From positions 1 to 64,000 of the forward strand of contig CAJOHN010000003.1 of assembly GCA_905234235.1 (NCBI GenBank): a stretch of DNA of 64,000 bases. The letters are read 5' to 3'. The notes below the pieces were generated by a model. It saw only the letters and a program-made list of their open reading frames with translations, did not search any database and was not told the origin of the DNA. A program made the position numbers and the translations under genes. The DNA is from an uncultured Selenomonadaceae bacterium. Its GTDB lineage: Bacteria; Bacillota; Negativicutes; Selenomonadales; Selenomonadaceae. Shown here one piece after another: positions 17,775-27,697 of the stretch; position 1 is the stretch's first letter, and every line of letters starts with the position of its first letter.

Positions 17775-17803
17775 GGGAAGGCGATACAGTTTCCCATATC
17801 ACC
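17775..17803 (-). promoter_or_regulatory. Inverted repeat in the modA leader, possible operator or RNA element
   Basis: GGCGATA (17780-17786) and TATCACC (17797-17803) form an imperfect inverted repeat. In modA mRNA this is a 7-pair stem with one U-G pair and a 10-base loop. The loop contains a run complementary to the bases just 3' of the stem (TTCCC 17791-17795 against GGGAA 17775-17779), so a pseudoknot is possible. It ends about 27 bases before the modA ATG. It could be a DNA site for a ModE-like repressor or a folded leader RNA. I could not match it to a named family. Confidence 0.4.
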
Positions 17804-17894
17804 CCGGCTCAACGTCATGGCATAAAGCTTTAGACATTTTCGCTCGGAGAATAATTTAACTTCAAGCAGTTTAGCACATAAAAATTTTTTCACA

Positions 17895-17908
17895 GTGATA
17901 TTTATCAC
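17895..17908 (+). promoter_or_regulatory. Crp/Fnr-family operator of the nar operon
   Basis: A perfect palindrome GTGAT-ATTT-ATCAC. This is the 5-4-5 layout of Fnr/Dnr sites (TTGAT-N4-ATCAA), with G/C in place of the outer T/A. Its centre (17901.5) is exactly 41.5 bases upstream of the start site predicted from the -10 box at 17931-17936, the classical class II activator position. Confidence 0.65.
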
Positions 17909-17930
17909 ATTGCCACGAAAAAATTTCTGA

Positions 17931-17936
17931 TAGAAT
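17931..17936 (+). promoter_or_regulatory. -10 element of the nar operon promoter
   Basis: TAGAAT preceded by TGA, with no good -35 box, as expected for a promoter that depends on an activator at the palindrome 22 bases upstream. Predicted transcription start near 17943, giving an 18-base leader to the narG GTG. Confidence 0.5.
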
Positions 17937-17960
17937 TTTCGCCAAAAGGAGAGTGGTAGC

Positions 17961-20069
17961 GTGGGCAATATCTTTAAAAAGTTGAAATATCTGAGCCCCC
18001 TTGAACGCGGCGACCATCAGCAGATAAACAAGGGCGAACGCGATTGGGAAAATATGTACCGTGATCGTTGGTCGTTCGATAAATGTGTTCGTTCGACTCA
18101 TGGCGTCAACTGTACGGGCTCTTGCAGTTGGAATATTTACGTCAAGAATGGATTGGTGGCGTGGGAGAATCAAGTTCATGATTACCCCGAAACGTCGCCC
18201 GAAATGCCCGACTTTGAACCTCGCGGTTGTCCTCGCGGCGCAAGTTTTTCTTGGTATCTTTACAGCCCGCATAGAATTCGCTATCCGTATCTGCGCGGTG
18301 AACTTGCTGATTTATGGCGGGAGGCTCGGAAAAATTATCCGACGGCTCTTGAGGCTTGGCAATCGATAGCCAACGACCCCAACAAAATGAAACTTTATAA
18401 AGAAGCGCGCGGGATGGGCGGCTTTGTTCGTTCCAATTGGGATGAAGTTTCCGAACTCGTCGCGTCAAGTCTCCTGCATACCGTTCAGAAATATGGTTGC
18501 GATAGAATTTTTGGCTTCTCCGTCATTCCCGCAAAGTCCATGTTGAGTTATGCGGCAGGTTTAAGATTTGTTCAACTTATGGGCGGCGCGGGTTTAAGTT
18601 TTTATGATTGGTATGCTGACCTTCCTCCGGCAAGTCCGCAAGTTTGGGGCGACCAAACCGACGTTCCCGAAAGTTCCGACTGGTACAACGCGGGCTACAT
18701 CATAACTTGGGGCTCCAACGTTCCGCAGACGCGCACGCCCGACGCGCACTTTTTAACGGAAGTCCGATACAAAGGTACAAAGGTTGTATCAATCGCGCCC
18801 GACTACGCCGAATCGACAGCCGTAGCCGACACTTGGATTAGTTTAAAAACCGGCTCCGACGCCGCGCTCGGTATGGCGATGGGGCACGTCATCTTAAAAG
18901 AATATTTTATCGACAATCCCGCTGAATTTTTCATTGAATACAATCGCAAGTACACGGACTTTCCGTTTTTGGTTACGGTTGAAGAACGCGACGGGAAGTT
19001 TTATTTTGGCAGATTTTTGAACGCAAAAGATTTTGGGCGCGACGATAAGCACGCCGAGTTTAAGCATTATGTCATAGACGAAAAGAGCGGCGAACTTGTT
19101 ATACCTAATGGCACGATGGGCGACCGTTGGGACAGACAAAATAAATGGAACCTTCGCGAGGAAAATTCCGATACGGGCGAGATGATTTGTCCGAAGTTAT
19201 CAATCTGCGCGGAACGTGATGATGTCGTCGAAATTGATTTCCCTTACTTCGGCAACGACAGAGGCGAAAATGCGACGATTGCCCGCGCTGTTCCCGTTAA
19301 GAAAATTAAAACCAAAGACGGCGTGAAATTAGTTACGACGGTTTACGATTTGACGTTGGCTAATTACGGAATTAACGTCGGGCTTGGTGGCGAGTGTGCA
19401 AGTTCCTATAACGAAGACACGCCTTATACTCCGCGTTGGCAAGAAAAATTTACCGGTGTCAATGCCGAAATGGTTATTCATACTGCCCGCGAATTTGCCG
19501 ATAACTCGCTTAAAACTAACGGGCGCACAATGGTTATCATGGGCGGCGGCATTAATCACTGGTATCACGCCGACGTTATTTATCGCACGATTTTAAATCT
19601 GTTGATGATGTGCGACTGCGAAGGTCGTAACGGCGGCGGTTGGGCTCACTACGTCGGGCAAGAAAAATTGCGTCCGATTGAAGGCTGGGCTCGCGTCATG
19701 ACAGGTACCGATTGGCAAGGCGGCGCGAAACTCCAAAACTCCACGTCGTTTTTCTACTTTGCAACCGACCAATGGCGCAACGAAGAAATCGATACGGCTC
19801 CGCTTGTCGCGCCCAATGTCAAGCCACGTTATCGTCATCCCGGCGATTATAATATTTTGGCGGCAAGGCTCGGTTGGTTGCCCGCTTATCCGTCGTTCAA
19901 CAAGAGCGGACAGAAAATTTTCGACGAGGCTAAGGCGGCAGGTTTCGAGGGCATTGACGGCCTCAGAAAATTTGTCGCGCAGAGTTTGAAAAATAAAACG
20001 TTGGAATTTGCTTGGGAAGACCCTGACGCTCCCGAAAATTTCCCGCGCAGGTGGCGCATTGCAAGGTAA
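17961..20069 (+). pseudogene. narG: narG 5' part, nitrate reductase alpha subunit, interrupted
   Basis: The first 697 or so residues of the molybdenum subunit of membrane-bound nitrate reductase. Seen: the NarG-specific H-x3-C-x3-C [4Fe-4S] start (HGVNCTGSC), PRGCPRGASFSWYLYSP, YDWYADLPPASPQVWGDQTD holding the Mo-ligand Asp, and a MGGGINHWYHAD segment. The frame stays normal through EDPDAPENFPR (20046-20048) and then runs into RWRIAR-stop. The protein should continue with about 50 residues containing the conserved WRSNLLGSSGKGxEY-type stretch; these are absent. GTG start after AGGAGAG. It is either a real mutation or an assembly error. If real, nitrate reductase is probably inactive. Confidence 0.85.
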
Positions 20070-21330
20070 GCTTGATTTGTTGGTTGATTTGGATTTCAGA
20101 ATGGCGGCGAGTGCACTTTATGCAGATGTCGTTTTGCCGACTGCGACTTGGTACGAGAAAGACGATTTATCCTCGACGGACATGCACCCGTTTGTTCATC
20201 CGTTCCAAGCGGCAGTTGATCCGTTATGGGAGGCGCGGAGCGATTGGGATATTTTCCGCACACTCGCGCAAGCAGTTTCCAAAGTCGCGACCGAAGCCAA
20301 GTTGCCGATTTATAAAGATGTTTTTGCCGTCCCGATTCAACACGATTCCGAAGGCGAAACTGCTCAGCCCGAAGGAAAAATTTTAGATTGGAGCAAAGGC
20401 GACTGCGAGCCGATACCCGGAAAGACTATGCCCGCGATTGCGATGATTGAACGCGATTACACCAAGATTTACGACAAGTGGATTGCGCTCGGCGAAAATA
20501 TCAAAAAGGGCAACGGCATTAAAGGGCTCGGCTGGAAGTCCGACGATTTGTACGAGGAAATTCGCCCGCGCAACGGCATTATCGAAGACAAGAATTTAAT
20601 TTCTTACGGTCTGCCTTCGATGTACACTGCCAAACAAGCTTGCGATGCGGTTATGGGGCTTTCGACGACAACTAACGGAAAAGTCGCAGTCAGAGCTTGG
20701 GCAGATTTGGAACGCAAAACCGGCTTGGATAACTTAACCGACCTTGCCGCCGATAGACAGAGCGAACGCTTTACTCATGAAATGATGTTTGAATGGGGCG
20801 AAGCGATGAGCGTCTACAAGCCGATGCTGACTTTCAAGCCGCTGAAAAATCCGCTTAAACAAACCAAAGAAATAACGCTGAAATTTTTGACGCCGCATAA
20901 CAAATGGTCGACGCATTCAATGTATTTCGACAGCCAACAACTTTTAACTTTGTTTAGAGGCGGACAAACGGTTTGGCTCAACGAGAAAGACGCGGCTGAA
21001 ATTGGCGTCAAGGATAACGATTGGTGCGAAGTTTACAACCGTAACGGCGTCGTCATTTCCCGCGCAGTTGTCAGCCCCAGATTGCCTCGCGGCGTTATGT
21101 TCATGTATCACGCGCAGGACAGACATATAAACGTTCCGATGTCGAAAATTTCGGGAACTCGCGGCGGCACGCATAACACTCCAACGCGAATCCACATGAA
21201 GCCTACGCATATGATCGGCGGCTACGGTCAACTCAGTTACGGCTTCAATTACTACGGCACGACGGGCAATCAGCGTGATATTTACGTCGTTGTTCGCAAA
21301 GCGCAGGAGGTTATTTGGCATGAAGATTAA
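20050..21330 (+). pseudogene. narG: narG 3' part, in a different frame
   Basis: The C-terminal 426 residues of NarG continue in the +1 frame relative to the 5' part, beginning at about GGALQGKLDLLVDLDFRM. They run through LPTATWYEKDDLSSTDMHPF, LTFKPLKNPLKQTKEITLKF, NPxxPRGVMFMYHAQDRH-like residues and the GGYGQLSYGFNYYGTTG end. The domain is the usual NarG C-terminal beta barrel that covers the cofactor. No ribosome site or sensible start precedes it, so it is not an independent gene. It overlaps the narH start by 11 bases, and narHJI are intact. Confidence 0.85.
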
Positions 21331-22741
21331 AGCGCAAGTTTGCATGGTTATGAATCTGGACAAGTGCATAGGTTGCCATACCTGCTCGATAACCTGCAAA
21401 AATGTTTGGACGAATCGCCCTGGCGCGGAATACATGTACTTCAATAATGTCGAGACGAAACCGGGAGTCGGCTATCCGAGAAATTGGGAAGACCAAGAAA
21501 AGTGGAAGGGCGGCTGGGAAGTCGACGGCAGTGAATTGAAATTGCGGACAGGCTCCAAGCTCGGCAGGATTTTGAAACTTTTTTATCATCCTCAACAGCC
21601 CGAACTTGACGATTATTACGAGCCTTGGACTTACGATTACGAAACTTTGATAACGTCGCCGCGCAGAAAACATCAGCCGGTAGCGCGTCCGCGTTCGCTT
21701 ATAACTCAACGTCGTATGGAAATTAAATGGGGACCTAATTGGGATGATGATTTGGCGGGCGGTGATTCGGCTCGCTCTGATGTCAACTTGAAAAAAATCG
21801 GCGAAGAAATTGCCCTTGAGTTCAGCGATATTTTCATGAAGTACTTGCCGCGAAATTGCAATCACTGTTTGAATCCCGCATGTGTGGCGGCGTGTCCGAG
21901 CGGCGCGATTTATAAGCGAGAAGAAGACGGCGTCGTTCTCGTAAGCCAAGATATTTGTCGCGGCTGGCGTCATTGCATTCCTTCTTGCCCGTATAAAAAA
22001 GTTTTCTACAACTGGAAGACCAATAAAGCCGAAAAGTGCACGTTCTGCTATCCGCGTCTCGAAAACGGCTTGCCGAGCGTATGCACTGATACTTGCGTCG
22101 GGCGAATTCGTTACATGGGAATTTTGCTTTACGACATGGACGCAGTAAAAGCCGCCGCCAAAACTAAAGATTCTAAGGAAATTTATGCGAACGTACTCGG
22201 CTTAATCAAAAATCCGAACGACCCGGAAGTTTTAGAATCTGCGCGGAGAGAAGGCATTTCGGAGGCAGTCTTGAACGCGGCAAAAATTTCTCCCGTCTAT
22301 CAAATTATTCAAGGGTGGAAGTTGGCATTGCCGCTCCATCCCGAATTCCGTACGTTGCCGATGGTTTGGTATATCCCGCCGCTCAGTCCGATAGCTAAAA
22401 AATTCGAGGAGAAAGTTTATCTGCCGAACTCGGAAGCGATGCGAATCCCCGTAAAATATTTGGCGGAATTGTTCACAGCCGGCAACACGCAGATAATCTT
22501 GCAAGTCCTTCAACGGTTACTTGACATGCGTACGGTTATGCGTTGTAAGGAAGTCGGCGAATCTCCTCCGCAAAATTTAGAGTTCGACGCTTACGAATAT
22601 GAAAAAATGTACAAGCTCCTCGCGCTGGCAAAATATTCCGAACGAATCAAATTGCCCGCCGGCGTGCAAGGTAAGACGCACGAACAATTACGCGAACTTC
22701 AAGGCTCCGCGGGTTACATTTGTCCGGGAGGATTCTGCTGA
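21320..22741 (+). CDS. narH: Nitrate reductase beta subunit NarH
   Basis: A 473-residue iron-sulphur subunit carrying four clusters between NarI and NarG. Seen: CIGCHTCSITC, CNHCLNPACVAACPSGAIYKR, CRGWRHCIPSCPYKK (the Trp replaces a Cys and marks the [3Fe-4S] cluster) and CTFCYPRLENGLPSVCTDTC. The start is the ATG at 21320, 9 bases after GCAGGAGG. An in-frame upstream ATG at 21275 lies inside narG and has no ribosome site. It overlaps the end of narG and abuts narJ. Confidence 0.95.
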   Translation: MKIKAQVCMVMNLDKCIGCHTCSITCKNVWTNRPGAEYMYFNNVETKPGVGYPRNWEDQEKWKGGWEVDGSELKLRTGSKLGRILKLFYHPQQPELDDYYEPWTYDYETLITSPRRKHQPVARPRSLITQRRMEIKWGPNWDDDLAGGDSARSDVNLKKIGEEIALEFSDIFMKYLPRNCNHCLNPACVAACPSGAIYKREEDGVVLVSQDICRGWRHCIPSCPYKKVFYNWKTNKAEKCTFCYPRLENGLPSVCTDTCVGRIRYMGILLYDMDAVKAAAKTKDSKEIYANVLGLIKNPNDPEVLESARREGISEAVLNAAKISPVYQIIQGWKLALPLHPEFRTLPMVWYIPPLSPIAKKFEEKVYLPNSEAMRIPVKYLAELFTAGNTQIILQVLQRLLDMRTVMRCKEVGESPPQNLEFDAYEYEKMYKLLALAKYSERIKLPAGVQGKTHEQLRELQGSAGYICPGGFC

Positions 22742-23265
22742 TGGACGAGTACAAAAAAGTTTTACAAATCGCAGCGTTCCTGTTCGAGTATCCCGATGAA
22801 AATTGGCGTAAGGAATTTCCGGAATATCGAGCCGCCGCGCAGGAACTTCAAAATCAGCAGACGCGGGAAGTTTTTCAAGATTTATTCGACTATATCGAGC
22901 AGGTCGGGCATAAAGAATATGAGCAAGAATACGTTCGCAAATTCGATTTTTCGCAGAACACAAATCTTTACTTGACGACGCACAATCGGACAGACTTTGG
23001 TAAGCAATCCAATGAAATGCACGAGTTCAAGCAACTTTTCTTGGATAACGGTTACGATGTGCAGAAAGAGTTGCCCGATTATTTGCCCGCGATTTTGGAA
23101 TTGGCTACGACGGTCGAGCCTGCACAGTCTAAAAAAATTTTGGAGACGGCTCAAGCAAAAATTGAACTACTGCGCGAACGATTCATTGAGGCGAAACTCC
23201 CGCAAGTCTTTTTGCTTGACGTAATCCTTTCGCAGATCGCAACTTTGGAGGTGACAGAAAAATGA
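22741..23265 (+). CDS. narJ: Nitrate reductase assembly chaperone NarJ
   Basis: A 174-residue cytoplasmic chaperone of the TorD/NarJ family that holds NarG while the molybdenum cofactor is inserted. Seen: FLFEYPDENWRKEFPEYR near the N-terminus, YEQEYVRKFDFSQNTNLYLT, matching the family's Y-V-x-T-F-D-x-x-x-x-x-x-L-Y-L-T signature, and a helical acidic middle. The ATG at 22741 follows GGAGG by 8 bases and touches the narH stop. It overlaps narI by 4 bases. Confidence 0.92.
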   Translation: MDEYKKVLQIAAFLFEYPDENWRKEFPEYRAAAQELQNQQTREVFQDLFDYIEQVGHKEYEQEYVRKFDFSQNTNLYLTTHNRTDFGKQSNEMHEFKQLFLDNGYDVQKELPDYLPAILELATTVEPAQSKKILETAQAKIELLRERFIEAKLPQVFLLDVILSQIATLEVTEK

Positions 23266-23936
23266 GCGGATTTTTTTGGACGGCTCTGCCCTATATAGCC
23301 TTTGCAACTTTAATCGTCGGCACTGCTTATCGGTATTGGACGGGCGAACGCGGTTGGACAACTAAATCGAGCGAGTTCCTGAGTAAAAAAAGTTTGATGA
23401 TAGCCGGTCCGATGTTCCATTTGGGTTTATTAATGGCTTTTGGTGGTCACGTTATCGGAATTCTGATTCCCAAAAGCTTGACGGACGGCGTCGGTATCTC
23501 GGAACATCTGTATCACATAATTTCATTGGCGGGCGGCATTCCGGCGGGACTTTTATTTTTCGGCGGCTTCTTCCTGCTTATGCGTCGACGTTTCGACAAC
23601 CCGCGCATGAAAGTAAATACAAGTACGATGGACGGCGTGATTTATTTCGTAATTTTCTTGACGATAGTAACCGGCTTCGGCGGAACTTTATTAAACGCAG
23701 TAGGACTTTTGGGCGACGGTTTCAATTACCGCGAATGCATAAGCCCTTGGTTCCGTTCCGTACTTGCTATGAGCCCCGACGCCGAACTTATGGCTGATAC
23801 GCCGATAATTTTCAAAGCGCATGTGTTTATGGCAATGATTACGATGATTCTGTTCCCGTTTACCCGTTTGGTTCATTGTTTGAGCTTCCCGTTTGAAATG
23901 TTTATGCGCAGCCCGATAATCTACCGGAGAAAATAA
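23262..23936 (+). CDS. narI: Nitrate reductase gamma subunit NarI (cytochrome b)
   Basis: A 224-residue diheme membrane subunit that takes electrons from quinol. Seen: five hydrophobic segments, a first-helix segment WTALPYIAFATLIVGTAYRY, histidines in GPMFHLGLLMAFGGHVIG and, near the end, in FKAHVFMAMITMILFPFTRLVH, the positions of the heme b ligands. The start overlaps the narJ stop, with GGAGGTGAC upstream. It completes narGHJI; only narG is damaged. Confidence 0.95.
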   Translation: MSGFFWTALPYIAFATLIVGTAYRYWTGERGWTTKSSEFLSKKSLMIAGPMFHLGLLMAFGGHVIGILIPKSLTDGVGISEHLYHIISLAGGIPAGLLFFGGFFLLMRRRFDNPRMKVNTSTMDGVIYFVIFLTIVTGFGGTLLNAVGLLGDGFNYRECISPWFRSVLAMSPDAELMADTPIIFKAHVFMAMITMILFPFTRLVHCLSFPFEMFMRSPIIYRRK

Positions 23937-23939
23937 ATC

Positions 23940-25550
23940 ATGAGTGATAAAATGTTTTGCTATCAATGCCAAGAAACGGCGGGCGGCAAGGCTTGTAGCG
24001 TGTCGGGCGTATGCGGCAAGAAACCCGAAGTAGCCAAAGCGCAAGACTTGCTGATTTACGTGACGAAGGGGCTTTGCGCCGTAACCACTCAGCTCCGCGC
24101 AGAAAATAAAATCGTCAAGGTGCGGATAAATCGTCTCGTCACGCTGAATCTTTTCACGACGATAACTAATGCCAATTTCGACCGCGAAAAAATTATTGAA
24201 CGAGTCCAAAAAACTTTGATCGCGAAGAAAAGACTTTTGGCTGAAGTTGACGATAAAAAAACTTTGCCGACGGCGGCACTTTATTCGGGTGCTGATGTTG
24301 AAATCGGCGTCCTCGCGACTGCAGATGAAGACATTCGTAGTTTGCGCGAGCTTATAACTTACGGGCTCAAAGGAATGGCGGCGTATCTTTATCACGCCAA
24401 CGCGCTCAATTTTGACGACGAGAAAATTTCCGCGTTCATGCAATCTACTTTGGCAAAACTTTTAGACGACAGCTTGAACGGCGACGAATTAACTGCGCTT
24501 GTTCTTGAAACGGGTAGAGTCGGCGTCGCGGTTATGGCTTTGCTCGACAAGGCTAACACTGAAACTTACGGCAACCCCGAAATTTCCAAAGTGAAGCTCG
24601 GCGTCGGCAAAAATCCTGCGATACTCGTCAGCGGACACGATTTGCGCGACCTTGAACAACTGCTTGAACAAACAGAAGGTACGGGCGTTGATGTTTATAC
24701 TCACGGCGAAATGTTGCCCGCGCATTACTATCCGAAGCTGAAAAAATATCCGCACCTTGTCGGCAACTATGGTAATGCTTGGCAAATGCAGACGACCGAG
24801 TTTGAAAAATTCAACGGCGCGCTTCTTCTTACGACCAACTGCCTCGTTCCTCCGAAAGAAAGTTATCGCGATAGAATTTTTACGACGGGCGCGGTAGGTT
24901 ATCCCGCTTGCAAACGCATTGAGGAAGTCGACGGCAAAAAAGATTTCACTGAGCTAATTAGGTTAGCAAAAAAATTACCTGCACCGACCGAATTAGAGAC
25001 CGGCGAAATTGTCGGTGGCTTTGCGCACGAACAGGTTTTTGCCCTAGCTGATAAAGTTGTTGAGGCTGTAAAGAGCGGCGCGATTAGAAAGTTCGTCGTC
25101 ATGGCGGGTTGCGACGGGCGGCATAAGGCTCGCCAATATTACGCCGACTTTGCTAAGGCATTGCCGAAAGACACCGTGATTTTAACGGCGGGTTGTGCAA
25201 AATACAAATACTTAAAACTTGAACTTGGAGACATCGGCGGGATTCCAAGAGTTCTCGACGCGGGGCAGTGTAATGATTCGTATTCGCTGGCGTTAATCGC
25301 GCTCAAGCTCAAGGAAGTTTTCGGACTCGACGACGTGAACAAATTGCCCATTGCCTACGTAATCGCTTGGTACGAGCAGAAGGCGGTTTTGGTTTTACTC
25401 GCGCTATTGTATCTCGGCGTAAAAAATATTCATCTCGGACCGACATTGCCCGCATTCCTAAGCCCCAACGTCGCAAAAGTTTTGGTTGAGAATTTCGGCA
25501 TAAGCGGCATTACAAACGTTGACAACGACCTCAAGGATTGGATTGGTTGA
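23940..25550 (+). CDS. hcp: Hybrid cluster protein (hydroxylamine/NO reductase)
   Basis: A 536-residue prismane protein. Seen: [20 protein letters not shown], an N-terminal C-x2-C-x8-C-x5-C cluster motif of the type found in anaerobes. Further on: [32 protein letters not shown], a TTNCLVPP cysteine, and the hybrid-cluster ligands in [23 protein letters not shown] and [15 protein letters not shown]. In known systems Hcp reduces nitric oxide or hydroxylamine and protects cells during nitrate or nitrite reduction. It begins 3 bases after narI, so it is in the nar operon. No hcr reductase gene is nearby. Confidence 0.93.
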   Translation: MSDKMFCYQCQETAGGKACSVSGVCGKKPEVAKAQDLLIYVTKGLCAVTTQLRAENKIVKVRINRLVTLNLFTTITNANFDREKIIERVQKTLIAKKRLLAEVDDKKTLPTAALYSGADVEIGVLATADEDIRSLRELITYGLKGMAAYLYHANALNFDDEKISAFMQSTLAKLLDDSLNGDELTALVLETGRVGVAVMALLDKANTETYGNPEISKVKLGVGKNPAILVSGHDLRDLEQLLEQTEGTGVDVYTHGEMLPAHYYPKLKKYPHLVGNYGNAWQMQTTEFEKFNGALLLTTNCLVPPKESYRDRIFTTGAVGYPACKRIEEVDGKKDFTELIRLAKKLPAPTELETGEIVGGFAHEQVFALADKVVEAVKSGAIRKFVVMAGCDGRHKARQYYADFAKALPKDTVILTAGCAKYKYLKLELGDIGGIPRVLDAGQCNDSYSLALIALKLKEVFGLDDVNKLPIAYVIAWYEQKAVLVLLALLYLGVKNIHLGPTLPAFLSPNVAKVLVENFGISGITNVDNDLKDWIG

Positions 25551-25553
25551 GCG

Positions 25554-26537
25554 ATGAAAGAAATTAGAATTCAAGACGCCGTCGGACAAATTCTTTGCCA
25601 CGATGTTACGCAAATCGTTCGCGGCGTCGTCAAGGACGCTAAGTTTCGCAAGGGGCATGTCATAACGGCGGAAGATATTCCCGAACTTTTGAAGCTCGGC
25701 AAGGAAAATATTTTTGTTTGGGAAAACGACGAGACTAAGCTCCACGAAAACGATGCGGCGGAAATTCTGCGCGGCATTTGTCAAGGAGAAAATTTATCGG
25801 CGACCGACGTTAAGGAAGGCAAAATCGAACTCAAGTCGACTTGCGACGGTGTATTTCATGTTGACGCCGACAAACTCAACGAAATTAATTCGCTTGGAGA
25901 AATTTGCATTGCCACAGTCCAGAATAAAATTCCTGTTCGTAAAAATAAATCCGTCGCGGGAATGCGTGTGATTCCGCTGGTTATCGATAAGGAAAAAATG
26001 GCGAGTGTCAAAGAAATTGCGGGCGACGTTCCGTTAATGAAAATTGCTCCGTACAAAAATTTTAAAGTCGGATTGGTTGTTACCGGCTCGGAAATTTTTC
26101 ACGAACGTATCCAAGATACTTTTACGCCTGTCATCGAAGCAAAGCTGAAAAGTTTTGGGCTTGAAATTAATTGGCGCAGAATGTCGGACGACTCTAAGGA
26201 AATGACTCGCGAAAAAATTCTGGAGCTGTTAAGTTTGGGCGCGGAAATGATAATTTGCACGGGCGGAATGAGTGTCGACCCTGACGATAGAACTCCCGCC
26301 GCGATAATTTCGACGGGCGCAGAAGTTGTAACTTATGGCGTACCGGTATTGCCCGGCGCAATGTTCATGCTTGCTTACAAAGACGACGTGCCGATAATGG
26401 GCTTGCCGGGTTGCGTAATGTTTTGCTCGAAAACTATTTTCGATTTGGTGTTGCCGCGAATAATCACGGGCGAACGCTTAACTTGCAAAGATTTTACAAC
26501 GCTGGGCGTCGGAGGTTTGCTTCAATGGAAGGCATAA
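25554..26537 (+). CDS. Molybdopterin-binding (MoeA/MogA-like) protein
   Basis: A 327-residue protein. The N-terminal 160 residues resemble the MoeA linker and domain region (VGQILCHDVTQIVRG, VWENDETKLHENDAA). Residues about 170-310 form a MoCF_biosynth domain with VGLVVTGSEIFHERIQD, ICTGGMSVDPDDRTPAAI and a GLPGCVMFCSKTIFDLVLPR tail. Proteins of this build occur beside moeA in anaerobes and bind molybdopterin; their exact step is not established. The start follows hcp directly with a weak ribosome site. The last 13 bases overlap moeA. Confidence 0.8.
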   Translation: MKEIRIQDAVGQILCHDVTQIVRGVVKDAKFRKGHVITAEDIPELLKLGKENIFVWENDETKLHENDAAEILRGICQGENLSATDVKEGKIELKSTCDGVFHVDADKLNEINSLGEICIATVQNKIPVRKNKSVAGMRVIPLVIDKEKMASVKEIAGDVPLMKIAPYKNFKVGLVVTGSEIFHERIQDTFTPVIEAKLKSFGLEINWRRMSDDSKEMTREKILELLSLGAEMIICTGGMSVDPDDRTPAAIISTGAEVVTYGVPVLPGAMFMLAYKDDVPIMGLPGCVMFCSKTIFDLVLPRIITGERLTCKDFTTLGVGGLLQWKA

Positions 26538-27697
26538 GCTTTGAACGGGCGATTGAACTTTTGACGGCGAACGCCAAAGAAATTTCCGACGTTGAAAAAG
26601 TTCCGTTGATAAATTCCGTTGGGCGCGTGACGGCTCAAGATTATTTTGCGACTTTTGATAATCCGCCATTCGACCGCAGTCCGCTTGACGGTTACGCTCT
26701 TAATTCTTCTGAAACGCCGCGCAGATTTAAAGTTGTCGGCGAGGAATGCGCGGGCGATTTTTTTTCGGACGAAATTAAATCGGGCGAGGCGTTAAGAATT
26801 ATGACGGGCGCGGCTATTCCGAAAGGTTGCGACTGCGTAATTCGTCAGGAAGACGTGACTTTTGACGGCGAAAATATTTTTGTACCTTACAAACTTCACA
26901 AGCACGAAAATTATTGTTTTGCGGGCGAGGACATAAAAGCGGGCGCGTTACTTGTTGCTAAGAATGAAAAGTTGACGGCGGCTCACGTTGCGATTTTGGC
27001 AAGTCAAGGCGTGTCAAGCGTTGAAGTTTATCGGCGTCCTCGAATTGCGATTGCCTCAACAGGCGACGAACTTTTAAATTTAGACGAAAAAATTTCGGCG
27101 GGCAAAATTTATAACAGCAATTTATATTTATTGGCGGCGCGCTTGATTGAGCTTGGTTTCGAACCGAAAATTTTAGGTAACTTGCCTGACGACGTTGACA
27201 TCTGCGCGGAGAAAATTTCTGTTCTCAACGTTGACTTGCTGATAACGACGGGTGGCGTTTCCGTCGGCAAAAAAGATATTATGCATGACGTTGTTAAGAA
27301 AATCGGACGGCGAATTTTTTGGCGCGTGCTGATGAAGCCGGGTGCGCCCGTAATCGGTTGGACGTGCGGAAATTTTTTAGGCATAGCCCTTAGCGGAAAT
27401 CCGTTTGCGGCGTATGCGACCTTTGAACTTTTGGCGCGTCCCGTCCTTGCTGAAATGTCACACCGCGCAGATATTTTGTACAATCGCAGTCGCGGCGTCT
27501 TAGCGGATGATTTTCCTAAGAAAAGTTTTGGGCGCAGATTTATTCGGGCGAAGTTCGACGGCGAAAAAATTTACTTGCCAAGCCGTCACGAATCGGGCAG
27601 TTTGTATTCGGCGGCGGGTTGCAACGCGCTTGTCGATATTCCGGCGGGCTCAGATGAGTTAAAAGCGGGCGACGAGGTTGAAATAATTTTGCTATGA
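26525..27697 (+). CDS. moeA: Molybdopterin molybdenumtransferase MoeA
   Basis: A 390-residue MoeA, which inserts molybdate into adenylylated molybdopterin. Seen: PLINSVGRVTAQD, the signature DNPPFDRSPLDGYAL, IMTGAAIPKGCDCVIRQED, the MoCF_biosynth domain with IASTGDELL and TTGGVSVGKKD, and GNPFAAYATFELLARP. GGAGG lies 9 bases upstream of the ATG at 26525; an earlier in-frame ATG at 26411 lacks one and sits inside the preceding gene. It overlaps moaA by 4 bases (ATGA). Confidence 0.93.
   Translation: MEGISFERAIELLTANAKEISDVEKVPLINSVGRVTAQDYFATFDNPPFDRSPLDGYALNSSETPRRFKVVGEECAGDFFSDEIKSGEALRIMTGAAIPKGCDCVIRQEDVTFDGENIFVPYKLHKHENYCFAGEDIKAGALLVAKNEKLTAAHVAILASQGVSSVEVYRRPRIAIASTGDELLNLDEKISAGKIYNSNLYLLAARLIELGFEPKILGNLPDDVDICAEKISVLNVDLLITTGGVSVGKKDIMHDVVKKIGRRIFWRVLMKPGAPVIGWTCGNFLGIALSGNPFAAYATFELLARPVLAEMSHRADILYNRSRGVLADDFPKKSFGRRFIRAKFDGEKIYLPSRHESGSLYSAAGCNALVDIPAGSDELKAGDEVEIILL

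Noticed and set aside
17749-17870. Named riboswitch (Moco, tetrahydrofolate, fluoride, cyclic-di-GMP) before modA
   Set aside because: I could not match the conserved cores of these families from memory. Only an unnamed inverted repeat is reported.
20008-20049. Independent start for the narG 3' part
   Set aside because: The upstream start codon has no ribosome site, and its first codons are the out-of-frame reading of narG.
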